Source: Actinomycetota bacterium (GTDB taxonomy: Bacteria > Actinomycetota > Acidimicrobiia > Acidimicrobiales > Microtrichaceae). Taken from it: a stretch of DNA of 31,029 bases. Both the position numbers and the translations under genes were made by a program. The notes beneath the pieces were generated by a model. The model had not been told where the DNA came from, did no database searches, and saw only the letters and a list, made by a program, of their open reading frames with translations. Each line of letters starts with the position of its first letter. Position 1 is the stretch's first letter. Location of the stretch: assembly GCA_005777415.1 (NCBI GenBank), contig SXMI01000307.1:1-31029 (forward strand), written 5' to 3'. Of the stretch, positions 1 through 8,026 are shown piece after piece.

Positions 1-498
1 GACCACGCCGCCCTGCTCCGGTCGATCCGGGTGCACGGTTCCGGCACCCACAAGTACGACAACGCCCGGATCGGGATCAACGGCCGACTCGACACGGTCC
101 AGGCCGCGATCCTGAGGGTGAAGCTGTCGGTCTTCGCCGATGAGCTCGTGTCCCGGCAGCGGGTGGCCGACCGCTACGCGGCGGGACTGGGTGACGTGCT
201 CGACGTGCCCCGGCTCGACGAGGGGTGCACCTCGGCCTGGGCGCAGTACACCCTGCGACTCGCCGACCGCGACGGCGTGGCCGCAGCACTGCAGGCTGAC
301 GGTGTGCCGACGGCCGTCTACTACCCCCGGCCGCTGCACCAGCAGACCGCGTACCGGGACTTCCCGTCCGCCGTGGGCGGGCTCCCGGTCTCCGAACAGC
401 TCGCCGGAGAGGTCCTGAGCCTGCCGATGCACCCCTACCTGTCCGAGGCCGACCAGGACGCCGTGGTGGGCGCGGTCCGGCGCGCCGTCGGGGCCTGA
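1..498 (+). CDS. DegT/DnrJ/EryC1/StrS family PLP aminotransferase, WbpE-like (5' truncated by window edge)
   Basis: The reading frame is open from base 1 and ends with TGA at 496-498, so only the C-terminal 165 residues are present. The piece RIGINGRLDTVQAAIL and the end SLPMHPYLSEADQ are typical of the WbpE/DegT sugar aminotransferase family, which transfers an amino group from glutamate to C3 or C4 of a UDP-keto-sugar using PLP. The Schiff-base lysine lies upstream of the window. The internal ATG at 31 is not the real start because family sequence continues to its left. The next gene starts directly after the stop, so this is the first visible member of the plus-strand operon. WbpE-type enzymes make UDP-2,3-diamino uronic acids in O-antigen pathways, which would suit the AsnB amidotransferase two genes later. 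The exact sugar substrate is inferred. Confidence 0.88.
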   Translation, partial: DHAALLRSIRVHGSGTHKYDNARIGINGRLDTVQAAILRVKLSVFADELVSRQRVADRYAAGLGDVLDVPRLDEGCTSAWAQYTLRLADRDGVAAALQADGVPTAVYYPRPLHQQTAYRDFPSAVGGLPVSEQLAGEVLSLPMHPYLSEADQDAVVGAVRRAVGA

Positions 499-1746
499 GT
501 GCGGGTCGCATTCCTCTGCATCAACTACGCCCCGTCGGTCGGTGGCGCGCAGGAACTGGTCCGCCGGCTCGCCGAGGGGCTGGTCGGCGCCGGCCACGAG
601 GTCCGGGTGGTGACCACCGACACCATGCTGGCGCCCGCGTCGCCCGACGCCGGTCGGCTGCCGGTCGGCGTGGAGGTCATGGCCGGGGTGGAGGTGCACC
701 GGCTACCGGTCGCCCGTCGGAGTCAGGACCTGCTCCGGGCGGGGCGGCGCCTCGGGGCGCGCCTCGGCCGAAGGCTCCGGCCGACCGTCCTGTCCTACGG
801 GCCCTGGGGTCGACGGTTGTGGATCGCTGCGCTGGACGCGGCCGCGTGGGCCGACGTCGTCGTCGCCACCTCGGCGCCGTTCACGACCATCCCGGCGGCC
901 GTGCGCGCCGGTCGGCGGACCAGCACCCCGGTGGTGGCGGTCCCGCTGCTGCACCTCGACGACTGGACGCCCGGTCGGTCGGTGCTGGATCCGCTGCGGG
1001 CGGTGACGCAGGTGGTGGCGCTGACCACCTCCGAACGAGACTGGATGGTCGGGGCCGGGGTGGAGGGGCGCCGCTGTGTGGTGCTCCCGCCCGGAGTCGA
1101 TCCGGTCCCGGGTGTGCCGCCGGTGCCGGACGCCTCGGCCGCACGCGCCCGACTGGGACTCGACGAGCGCCCGACCGTGGCGGTCATCGGTCGCATCGCT
1201 GCCACCAAGGGGATCGACACGCTCCTGGCGGCGGCACCGGAGGTGCTGCGTGCCTGTCCGGAGGCGCAGTTCCTGGTCGCCGGTCGGCGAACCGGCTGGT
1301 CCGGGCTGGACGCACTGCTGGCCGCGGCTCCGCCGGGGGTGGCCGAGCGGGTCGTCGTCCGCCACGACTTCGACGACTCGGAACGGGCCGACGTGTTCGC
1401 CGCCGCCGACGTGGTCGCCTTCCCGTCCCGTGAGGAGTCCTTCGGGCTCGTCGTCCTGGAGGCCTGGGCCGCCGGTCGGCCGGTCGTCGCCGCGGCCGGA
1501 CCGGCGGTTTCGAGCGTCGTGCGCGACGGCGTGGACGGACGGCTCGTCCCCGTCGACGATCCGGCTGCGCTCGCGGAAGCGGTGGGGGCGTACCTGGCCC
1601 GTCCGTCGGTCGCAGCGGAGGCGGGTCGGGCCGGCATGGAGCGGGCGGCGGGCGAGTTCGGCTGGGACGTGGTGATCGACCGGTGGACGGCGCTGCTCGG
1701 CGACGTCGTGTCGGGACGGGCCGCGGCCGGAACGGGGGTGGGCTGA
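499..1746 (+). CDS. Glycosyltransferase family 4 (GT-B fold)
   Basis: A 415-residue GT4 protein. The N-terminus MRVAFLCINYAPSVGGAQE is the usual first beta strand and glycine loop of the acceptor domain. The donor domain begins near residue 220 (TVAVIGRIAATKGIDTLL) and carries the E-x7-E motif in SREESFGLVVLEAWAAG. GT4 enzymes move a sugar from a nucleotide-sugar donor to a lipid-linked or glycan acceptor at the cytoplasmic side of the membrane; donor and acceptor cannot be read from sequence. The start is GTG at 499, immediately after the aminotransferase stop and with no separate Shine-Dalgarno, so translational coupling is likely. The TGA at 1744-1746 lies one base before the next ATG. It is only distantly similar to the two other GT4 proteins in the window, which form a closer pair. 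Confidence 0.9.
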   Translation: MRVAFLCINYAPSVGGAQELVRRLAEGLVGAGHEVRVVTTDTMLAPASPDAGRLPVGVEVMAGVEVHRLPVARRSQDLLRAGRRLGARLGRRLRPTVLSYGPWGRRLWIAALDAAAWADVVVATSAPFTTIPAAVRAGRRTSTPVVAVPLLHLDDWTPGRSVLDPLRAVTQVVALTTSERDWMVGAGVEGRRCVVLPPGVDPVPGVPPVPDASAARARLGLDERPTVAVIGRIAATKGIDTLLAAAPEVLRACPEAQFLVAGRRTGWSGLDALLAAAPPGVAERVVVRHDFDDSERADVFAAADVVAFPSREESFGLVVLEAWAAGRPVVAAAGPAVSSVVRDGVDGRLVPVDDPAALAEAVGAYLARPSVAAEAGRAGMERAAGEFGWDVVIDRWTALLGDVVSGRAAAGTGVG

Positions 1747-1747
1747 G

Positions 1748-3634
1748 ATGTGCGGGATCACGGGGATGCTGGTCCGGGACGGGTTGTCGGACCTGGACCG
1801 GGCCGAGGTCGACGCGCTGTGCGATCTGATGGCCCGGCGGGGACCGGACGACTCCGGTGCCTGGGACGACGGCCGGGTGTGCGCCCTCGGGTTCCGGCGG
1901 CTGTCGATCATCGACCTGTCGCCGCTCGGGCACCAGCCGATGGTGACCGAGGACGGGACGCACGCGCTGGTGTTCAACGGCGAGGTCTACAACTTCCGGG
2001 AGCTCCGTCGGGAGCTCGAGGCGGACGGGGTCGGCTTCGTCTCGACGAGCGACTCCGAGGTGGTGCTGCGGGCGCTCGCCCGGTGGGGGAGGGCGGCGCT
2101 GGAGCGGTTCAACGGCATGTTCGCTCTGGCCTGGTTCCAGCGCGACTCCGCCACGCTGACGCTGGCCCGGGATCCGGTGGGGATCAAGCCGCTGGCCTGG
2201 TGGTGGTCACCCGAGGCGTTCGTGTTCGGTTCCCAGTACGACCAGGTGGTCCGCCACCGTCGCTGCGACCGGGCCGCGGTGGACCCCGCTGCGCTGCACC
2301 TCTACCTGCGGCTGGGTTACCTGCCCGGCCGCTACGGCCTGATCGAGCACACCGGTCAGGTCCCGGCGGGCCACACGCTCGAGGTGCGACCGGGCGGCAC
2401 GCCGGAGCTGCGGCGGTTCCGTCCCCGGTTCCGGGCCGCCGAGCCCTCGTCGCGACTCGCCTCGGGTGAGGTCGTCGACGCGGTCGCCGAGACCGTGGCC
2501 CGGGCGGTGGACCGTCAGCGGGTCAGCGATGTCGAGGTGGGCGCCTTCCTGTCCGGCGGGGTCGACTCGCCGCTGGTCACCGCGTGCCTGCAGGAGGTCA
2601 CCGATCACCCGGTGCCGACCTTCACCATCGGCACCGACGACCCGGCCAGCGACGAGACGGCACCGGCGGCGGAGTACGCCCGTCTGCTCGGGGTGGACCC
2701 GCACGTCCGTCGCATCGACGGGGCCGGCGCGCTCGCGCTGGTCGACGACGTGGCGGCAGCCAACACCGAACCCTTCGGGGACTACTCGTCGTTCCCGACG
2801 CTGCTCGTGTCGCAGCTCGCGGCCGAGTCGGTCAAGACGGTCCAGTCGGGCGACGGCGGCGACGAGCTGTTCTGGGGGTACCCGCGCTTCACCAAGGTCG
2901 CCGATGCGGCCCGCTGGTTCCGCTGGCCCCGGCCGGTGCGGGCGACGGCCTACGGGGCGACCAAACCGCTGCCGGTGTCCCGACGGCCGGCCCGGGGCGT
3001 CCTGTTCCCGACGCTCGGGGACTGGTACCTGGACGCCCACTCGGGCCTGCGTGAGCGGGACTTCCGCGTGATCGCCCCCGGCCTGGTGGCGCTGCCCGAC
3101 GATCTGGGGTCCTTCGACCTGTCGGGGGTGCCCGGACGGGACGCGCTCCTGCAGTGGATGCGCGTCAACGAGCTCGACGTCCACCTGCAGATGGTGCTGC
3201 AGAAGGTGGATCGCGCGGCGATGTACCACTCGCTCGAGGTCCGGGTCCCCCTGCTCGACCTGGAGCTCCTCGAGCTGGCCGAGCGGGTCGATCCATCGGA
3301 CTGCGTCGCCGGCACGACGGGCAAGCTGCCGCTCCGCGGTGCGCTGGCCCGGCGGGTGCCGCCGGAGTCCATCCCGGTCCCCAAGAAGGGCTTCACCGTG
3401 CCCATGGCGGCCTGGTTGCGCGACGCCCTGCGACCGCTGGTCGAGGAACTGCTGCTGGATCGTGACCCCTTCCCGTCGGGGGCCTTCGACCGCTCGGCGC
3501 TGCGGACCTGGTTCGAGGACCACCGCTCGGGTCGCCTGGACCTCCACCGCGGCGTGTGGAACCTGCTCGCGCTGCAGCTGTGGGCGGACCGGCACCTGCG
3601 GCCGCTGCCCGGGCGCGGCGACGGGGCGGCGTGA
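1748..3634 (+). CDS. asnB: Asparagine synthase (glutamine-hydrolysing) family amidotransferase, first copy
   Basis: A 628-residue protein with the full AsnB layout. Cys2 follows the initiator Met (MCGITG) as the class II glutaminase nucleophile, FNGEVYN and RRGPDDSG belong to the glutaminase domain, and a PP-loop SGGVDS at residues 269-274 opens the ATP-dependent synthetase domain, followed by SGDGGDELFWGY and QKVDRAAM. The family activates a carboxylate with ATP and amidates it with ammonia from glutamine. In O-antigen clusters such paralogs are thought to turn uronic acids into uronamides. The position after a WbpE-like aminotransferase and between two glycosyltransferases favours sugar amidation over free asparagine synthesis (inference). 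The ATG at 1748 is one base after the previous stop. The stop TGA overlaps the next ATG by one base (TGATG). A second, clearly different AsnB lies at 25304-27103. Confidence 0.9.
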   Translation: MCGITGMLVRDGLSDLDRAEVDALCDLMARRGPDDSGAWDDGRVCALGFRRLSIIDLSPLGHQPMVTEDGTHALVFNGEVYNFRELRRELEADGVGFVSTSDSEVVLRALARWGRAALERFNGMFALAWFQRDSATLTLARDPVGIKPLAWWWSPEAFVFGSQYDQVVRHRRCDRAAVDPAALHLYLRLGYLPGRYGLIEHTGQVPAGHTLEVRPGGTPELRRFRPRFRAAEPSSRLASGEVVDAVAETVARAVDRQRVSDVEVGAFLSGGVDSPLVTACLQEVTDHPVPTFTIGTDDPASDETAPAAEYARLLGVDPHVRRIDGAGALALVDDVAAANTEPFGDYSSFPTLLVSQLAAESVKTVQSGDGGDELFWGYPRFTKVADAARWFRWPRPVRATAYGATKPLPVSRRPARGVLFPTLGDWYLDAHSGLRERDFRVIAPGLVALPDDLGSFDLSGVPGRDALLQWMRVNELDVHLQMVLQKVDRAAMYHSLEVRVPLLDLELLELAERVDPSDCVAGTTGKLPLRGALARRVPPESIPVPKKGFTVPMAAWLRDALRPLVEELLLDRDPFPSGAFDRSALRTWFEDHRSGRLDLHRGVWNLLALQLWADRHLRPLPGRGDGAA

Positions 3635-4821
3635 TGGCCCGGGTGACCCTGGTGGTCAACGGGTTCGACTCGGCGTCGGAGACGTTCCTCGTGTCGCTCG
3701 TGGAGGGCCTCCGGCGCCACGGCCACGAGGTGACGGTCCACGGGCTCCTCGAGGGCCGGACGAGCACGCGACCCGGCCCGGGTCGGTCGTCGGGTCTGCC
3801 GGCGCTCGCGTCGCCACGGGGCGTCCTGGCGGCGGTCGCGTTCGTCCTGCGCCACCCGGGCCTGACCGGCCGGCTCACCCTGCGGGCGCTGCGCCGGTGG
3901 GGTCCCGGCACCCGGGCGCTGCGGGCCGTGCTCCAGGCGGCGCCCGTGGTGGCGACGGACCCGGAGGTCGTGCACGTGTCGTTCAGCCCGATCGCCGTCG
4001 AGCTCGACGACGCCCTCGGGTTGCTCGACCCCGGCACCTCCGTCGTCGTGTCGTGCCGCGGATCCGGTGAGCTGGTCCGCCCGACGCTCGTCCCCGGTGC
4101 CGCCGCGGCCCTGGGCGAGGCCCTCGGACATGTGACCGCCGTGCACGTCGTGGCCGATGCCGTCGGGGACGTCGTCCGGTCGCTCGGGGTGCCCGACGAA
4201 CGGGTCCACCTGATCCGCCCCGCCGTGGACGTGGAGCGGTTCTCGCCCCGACCCGGTGGCCGGACCGCAGCGGTGGACGGCCCGCCGGTGGTCGTCTCCG
4301 TCGGCCGGCTGCACTGGGTCAAGGACCAGGCCACGCTGGTGCGTGCCTTCGCCGAGGTGCGACGGCACCACCCCCAGGCTCGGCTGGTGCTGGTCGGCGA
4401 CGGGCCGGAGCGGGAGGCGCTGGTGTTCCTCGTGGACCAGTTGGGTCTGGGGGACTCGATCGAGCTGACCGGATCGGTGCCGCCCGACCGGGTCCGCGAA
4501 CAGCTCGAGACGGCGACGGTGGCGGTCTGTTCGAGCCGGTCCGAGGGCACGAGCAACGCTGTCCTCGAGGCGATGGCGCTCGGGGTTCCGGTCGTCTCGA
4601 CCCGCGCCGGCGGCATGCCCGAGGTGCTCGTGGACGGGCAGAACAGCCTGCTGTGTCCCGTCGGTGATCCCGGTAGCCTGAGCACGGCGATCGACCGGGT
4701 CCTGTCGGATCCGGACCTGGCCCTCCGGTTGGGCCGGGCCGGGAGGGAGACCGTCACGAAGGGGCACGACGTGGGAACACAGCGGGAACAGTTCGCCCGG
4801 ATGTACGAGGCGCTCGGGTGA
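3634..4821 (+). CDS. Glycosyltransferase family 4, paralog of the 6685-7875 protein
   Basis: A 395-residue GT4 protein starting at ATG 3634, which shares its A with the AsnB stop. The frame is open further upstream (to GTG 3556), but that part is a shadow of AsnB with a low-complexity Ala/Arg/Gly translation. The donor domain shows VVSVGRLHWVKDQATLVRAF, then LVGDGPEREAL, and the E-x7-E pair at about E304 and E312 in SEGTSNAVLEAMALG, followed by TRAGGMPEV. The acceptor half carries VVSCRGSGE. The minus-strand GT4 at 6685-7875 shares all these blocks, including SCRG and VGRLHW-K, so the two derive from a duplication. It would add one sugar residue to a lipid-linked intermediate; specificity is unknown. 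The last four bases, GTGA, are also the start of the ABC transporter. Confidence 0.9.
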   Translation: MARVTLVVNGFDSASETFLVSLVEGLRRHGHEVTVHGLLEGRTSTRPGPGRSSGLPALASPRGVLAAVAFVLRHPGLTGRLTLRALRRWGPGTRALRAVLQAAPVVATDPEVVHVSFSPIAVELDDALGLLDPGTSVVVSCRGSGELVRPTLVPGAAAALGEALGHVTAVHVVADAVGDVVRSLGVPDERVHLIRPAVDVERFSPRPGGRTAAVDGPPVVVSVGRLHWVKDQATLVRAFAEVRRHHPQARLVLVGDGPEREALVFLVDQLGLGDSIELTGSVPPDRVREQLETATVAVCSSRSEGTSNAVLEAMALGVPVVSTRAGGMPEVLVDGQNSLLCPVGDPGSLSTAIDRVLSDPDLALRLGRAGRETVTKGHDVGTQREQFARMYEALG

Positions 4822-6695
4822 GCACCGAGGAGGCGACCGGGCCGGTCTCGGACCCCTTGACTGCCGATGCGACTCCCGACGCGGTCGAACCGACGCCCGA
4901 GCGTGTGGCCACGGCCGCGGAGCAGTTGTTCGGTGACCCCACGCCCGGGGACCAGCCGATGCTGCCGGCCATCAGGAAGCTCTTCCGCGGCGAGGAGCCG
5001 GGACTGGTCGGGGTGGGCGTGGCCTCGTTCCTGGGCGGTCTCTGCGAGGCGACGCTGCTCGTCCTCATCGCCAACCTGGCCCTGTCCATTGGCGGTGACA
5101 CGCTCGCCGACCAGCAGGCGTCCCTGTTCGGCCTGGGGACCCTGCCGGTCCGCACCCTGTTCGTGGTCGCCCTCGCCCTCACGGCGCTGCGGCTCGGCCT
5201 CCAGTACGTGGCGTCCCGGCTCGGCGCCCGCACCACGGCCCGCCTGACCCAGCGTCTCCGGAACGGGACGTTCGAGGACTTCGTCAGCGCCTCCTGGGAG
5301 GTGCAGTCGGCGGTGCCGGAGGCGGCGGTGCAGGACCTCCTGCAGCGGCACCTGGCCAAGACCCAGGCCGCCGTGATCAGCGTCGGCCTGATCCTGAGCA
5401 CGGGATTCATGGTGCTGGCGCTGTTGATCTCGGCGTTCGTCGTCGACCCCATCGCCTCGGCGTTGATCGTCGTGTTCGGCCTGGTGCTCTTCGTCGGTCT
5501 GCGACCCATGACGATCAAGGCCAAGCGGCTCGGGCGACAGCAGATGCAACAGGGCGTCGTCTACGGGGTCCAGTCCCGCGAGGCCATCGACATGAGCCTC
5601 GAGATCAGGTCCTTCGGCGTCAGCAGCGAGGTGGCCGACCGTCTGGACCGGGCGACCCGCAAGGAGATCGCATCGCTGTTCCGGGCCCAGCTCATGGCCC
5701 GGATGGTCACCGGCATCTACACCTCGGCGGCGGTGCTCATCCTGCTGGCCGCCCTGGTCGGCATGGACCTGTTCCTGGACCGCCCACTGGCGGCCATCGG
5801 TGCCATCGTGGTCGTGCTGATCCGTGCCCTGAACCAGACCAGCGGCCTGCAGGCCGCCTACCACGGTCTGGGCGACCTGGTCCCCTACATCGACCGCCTC
5901 TTCGCCGAGCGGGAGTTCTTCCGGGCCGCCCGCCCGCCCTCCGGGTCGGTGCGCCTCGACCGCGTGGGGGCGATCAGCTTCCGGGACGTCGGCTACTCCT
6001 ACGACGAGCGCTCCTCGGCCCTCGACGACCTGAGCTTCGACGTCGGGGCCGGCGAGGCGGTCGGGATCATCGGGCCCTCGGGCAGCGGCAAGTCGACGCT
6101 GATCCAGTTGCTGCTCCGCCTGCGCCACGCCCAGCGCGGGACCTACACCCTCGACGGGGTGCCCGCCGGCGACGTCGACGACGACTCCTGGTTCGACCTG
6201 GTGTCGTTCGTGCCGCAGGACTCCCGGACCTTCGACGACACCATCGCCAACAACATCGCCTTCTTCCGACCTGATGTCACCCAGGAGCAGGTCGAGGCCG
6301 CAGCCCGACGGGCGCACGTCCACGACGAGATCATGGCGATGCCCGACGGCTACCAGACGGTGCTCGGCAGTCGTGGCGGCTCGCTCTCGGGGGGCCAGCG
6401 TCAGCGGGTGTGCATCGCCCGGGCGCTCGTCACCAACCCGTCCATGCTCGTGCTCGACGAGCCGACGAGCGCGCTCGACATGCGTTCGGAGTCGCTGGTG
6501 CACGAGACGCTCGCCGAGCTCAAGGGTCGGGTGACGCTGTTCGTGATCGCGCACCGGCTGTCGACGCTCAACACCTGCGACCGGATCATGGTGCTGCGGG
6601 ACGGTCGGTTGCAGGCCTTCGGCACCCGGGCGGAGCTCGAGCGTGACGACGAGTTCTACCGGGAGGCGATCGCGCTCTCCCAGGTCAAGAGCTGA
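4818..6695 (+). CDS. ABC transporter, fused membrane and ATP-binding domains (polysaccharide/lipid-linked glycan exporter or flippase type)
   Basis: A 625-residue half-transporter. After a hydrophilic N-terminal stretch of about 55 residues come about six membrane segments (roughly 65-340) in an ABC type I exporter arrangement. The nucleotide-binding domain has Walker A GPSGSGKST at residues 419-427, a Q-loop in FVPQDSRTFDDTI, the signature LSGGQRQR near 523, Walker B SMLVLDEPTSALD and the H-loop IAHRLS, so it should be catalytically competent as a homodimer. Architecture and context resemble PglK/MsbA-like flippases that move lipid-linked oligosaccharides across the membrane; the substrate is inferred from the neighbours. 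Start GTG 4818 overlaps the preceding GT4 stop by four bases. Its 3' end overlaps the convergent minus-strand GT4 by 11 bases, with no room for a terminator. Confidence 0.9.
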   Translation: MSTEEATGPVSDPLTADATPDAVEPTPERVATAAEQLFGDPTPGDQPMLPAIRKLFRGEEPGLVGVGVASFLGGLCEATLLVLIANLALSIGGDTLADQQASLFGLGTLPVRTLFVVALALTALRLGLQYVASRLGARTTARLTQRLRNGTFEDFVSASWEVQSAVPEAAVQDLLQRHLAKTQAAVISVGLILSTGFMVLALLISAFVVDPIASALIVVFGLVLFVGLRPMTIKAKRLGRQQMQQGVVYGVQSREAIDMSLEIRSFGVSSEVADRLDRATRKEIASLFRAQLMARMVTGIYTSAAVLILLAALVGMDLFLDRPLAAIGAIVVVLIRALNQTSGLQAAYHGLGDLVPYIDRLFAEREFFRAARPPSGSVRLDRVGAISFRDVGYSYDERSSALDDLSFDVGAGEAVGIIGPSGSGKSTLIQLLLRLRHAQRGTYTLDGVPAGDVDDDSWFDLVSFVPQDSRTFDDTIANNIAFFRPDVTQEQVEAAARRAHVHDEIMAMPDGYQTVLGSRGGSLSGGQRQRVCIARALVTNPSMLVLDEPTSALDMRSESLVHETLAELKGRVTLFVIAHRLSTLNTCDRIMVLRDGRLQAFGTRAELERDDEFYREAIALSQVKS

Positions 6696-7875
6696 CCCGG
6701 CCCGCCCCGTAGGCGTTCAGGAACACGCGGATCTGCCGGCTCAGGTCCAGGTCCCGGTCGGCGCGGTCGGCCGCTGCGAGTCCCAGGTGGTGACGTTGCT
6801 CGGGGTCCGCCGCCAGCCCGGCCAGGTGCTCCGCCATGGTCTCGTGGTCGCCGACGTCGACCAGGACGCCGTCGACACCGTCGTCGACCACCTCGTCCAT
6901 CCCGCCGCACCGGGTCGTGACGACCGGTCGCCCGGCGGCCATCGCCTCCAGCACCGCGTTGGAGATGCCCTCGCTCAGGCTCGGGAGCAGCAGGAGGTCG
7001 GCCCGGTCGAGCTCGGCCCGGACCTCGTCCTGGTCCCGGGCGCCGAGCAGGGTGGCCCGGTCGCCGAGACCCAGCTCGGCGATCAGGAAGGTGAGCTTGT
7101 CCCGCTCCTCGCCCTCGCCGACGATCCGGTAGCGCACGTCGACGCCGCGATCCCGGGCGCCGGCGACGGCCCGGAGCCCGTCGTCGAGTCCCTTCTTCCA
7201 GTGGAGTCGTCCCACCGACAGCACCCGGAGCGGGCCGTCGTGGCGGGGGTCGGTCCGTCGGAGCGGGGTGAAGTCGGCCACCGGGACCGCCGGCCGGTTG
7301 ACGAGGATCCGCTCCGGCGGGGCGCCGAAGCCCTCGACCGTGCGCCGCATGTCGTCGGAGACGCAGTGGATCAGGTCCGCCCGCTCGAACGCCTCGCGCA
7401 ACTGGGCCGCCCGTCGCGGATCCACGAGCGGCTCGATCTGCTCGGCGGCGCCGCGACAGCTCAGGCCGATCCGCGTCCCTCGTCGCCGCAGGATGTCCAC
7501 GGCCCGGGCGTAGGTGATGGCGATCCCGGAGAACTCGAAGTGGACCCAGTCGGTGTCCATGGCGGCGACCGGCGCCTGGACCAGCGAAGCGACCGGTGAC
7601 CGGAGCGACCCCGCGGCGGTGCTGCGGATCCCCCGCGCGACACCGCCCCAGGCTCGGCGGGCGCTGGGCTCGAGTGCTCTCGTCGGTGTCCCCCACGGCA
7701 ACAGCCCGCTGACCTCGAGACCCGTCGAGGACGCGTCGCCCACGACCGTCGCCGCCACCCGGATGTCCATGCCGGCGTCCCGGAGCCCCGTCAGCTTCCG
7801 CCGGATGAACGTCTGGGACGGCGCCGGGAACCGGGAGACCACGGCGGTCAGCGAGGTGACGTGTCGATCGTCCAC
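6685..7875 (-). CDS. Glycosyltransferase family 4, paralog of the 3634-4821 protein
   Basis: A 396-residue GT4 protein. The N-terminal block TSLTAVVSRFPAPSQTFIRRKL is the usual GT4 opening. It shares LSCRGAAEQ, VLSVGRLHWKKGLDDGLRA, VGEGEERDKLTFLI, SEGISNAVLEAMAAG (E-x7-E) and TRCGGMDEV with the plus-strand GT4 upstream. The frame is open to 8049, but I choose GTG at 7875-7873: it has an AGGGGG Shine-Dalgarno five bases upstream, and the upstream extension is Arg/Pro-rich and collides with the divergent promoter of the NeuB gene. Transcribed alone, it ends 11 bases inside the ABC transporter gene. The duplication followed by inversion or shuffling suggests that two similar linkages or two similar donors are used in the glycan (inference). 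Confidence 0.88.
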   Translation of the reverse strand: MDDRHVTSLTAVVSRFPAPSQTFIRRKLTGLRDAGMDIRVAATVVGDASSTGLEVSGLLPWGTPTRALEPSARRAWGGVARGIRSTAAGSLRSPVASLVQAPVAAMDTDWVHFEFSGIAITYARAVDILRRRGTRIGLSCRGAAEQIEPLVDPRRAAQLREAFERADLIHCVSDDMRRTVEGFGAPPERILVNRPAVPVADFTPLRRTDPRHDGPLRVLSVGRLHWKKGLDDGLRAVAGARDRGVDVRYRIVGEGEERDKLTFLIAELGLGDRATLLGARDQDEVRAELDRADLLLLPSLSEGISNAVLEAMAAGRPVVTTRCGGMDEVVDDGVDGVLVDVGDHETMAEHLAGLAADPEQRHHLGLAAADRADRDLDLSRQIRVFLNAYGAGRVSS

Positions 7876-7963
7876 ACCTGCCCCCTGTCGATCGGTTCGC
7901 AGCCTGCCACAGACCGACGGTGGAGGCGCGCGTCGGCGGGGCCGGTTCCCGGTCCGGCACCGG

Positions 7964-7969
7964 TACCAT
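7964..7969 (+). promoter_or_regulatory. Putative -10 element TACCAT upstream of the NeuB fusion gene
   Basis: TACCAT fits the actinobacterial TANNNT -10 pattern and sits in GGTACCAT, the same octamer found before 12897 and 21156. The first base six positions downstream starts a GTG (7976), so the transcript would begin at or next to a leaderless start codon. No convincing -35 is visible. The prediction rests on pattern only. Confidence 0.5.
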
Positions 7970-7975
7970 TTTCGG

Positions 7976-8026
7976 GTGGTGGCGGAGCGCGCGACGGGTG
8001 CCGGGGTCCGGGAGCGACGGGCGTGA
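7976..8026 (+). CDS. Putative leaderless 16-codon leader ORF coupled to the NeuB fusion gene
   Basis: Starting at GTG 7976, six bases after TACCAT, the frame encodes VVAERATGAGVRERRA and stops at TGA 8024-8026. That stop overlaps the GTG start of the NeuB fusion (8023) in a GTGA junction. A ribosome that initiates on the leaderless end would terminate exactly at the main start, a layout known for small upstream ORFs in mycobacteria. Four of sixteen residues are Arg, but no attenuator codon run is obvious. It could be chance, since the main gene also has its own GGGAG eight bases before the GTG. Confidence 0.35.
   Translation: MVAERATGAGVRERRA

Noticed and set aside
3393..6554. 1053-codon open frame on the minus strand
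   Set aside because: It mirrors the AsnB, GT4 and ABC transporter genes; its translation is rich in Arg, His, Pro and Gly without any domain. Long antisense frames are common at this G+C.
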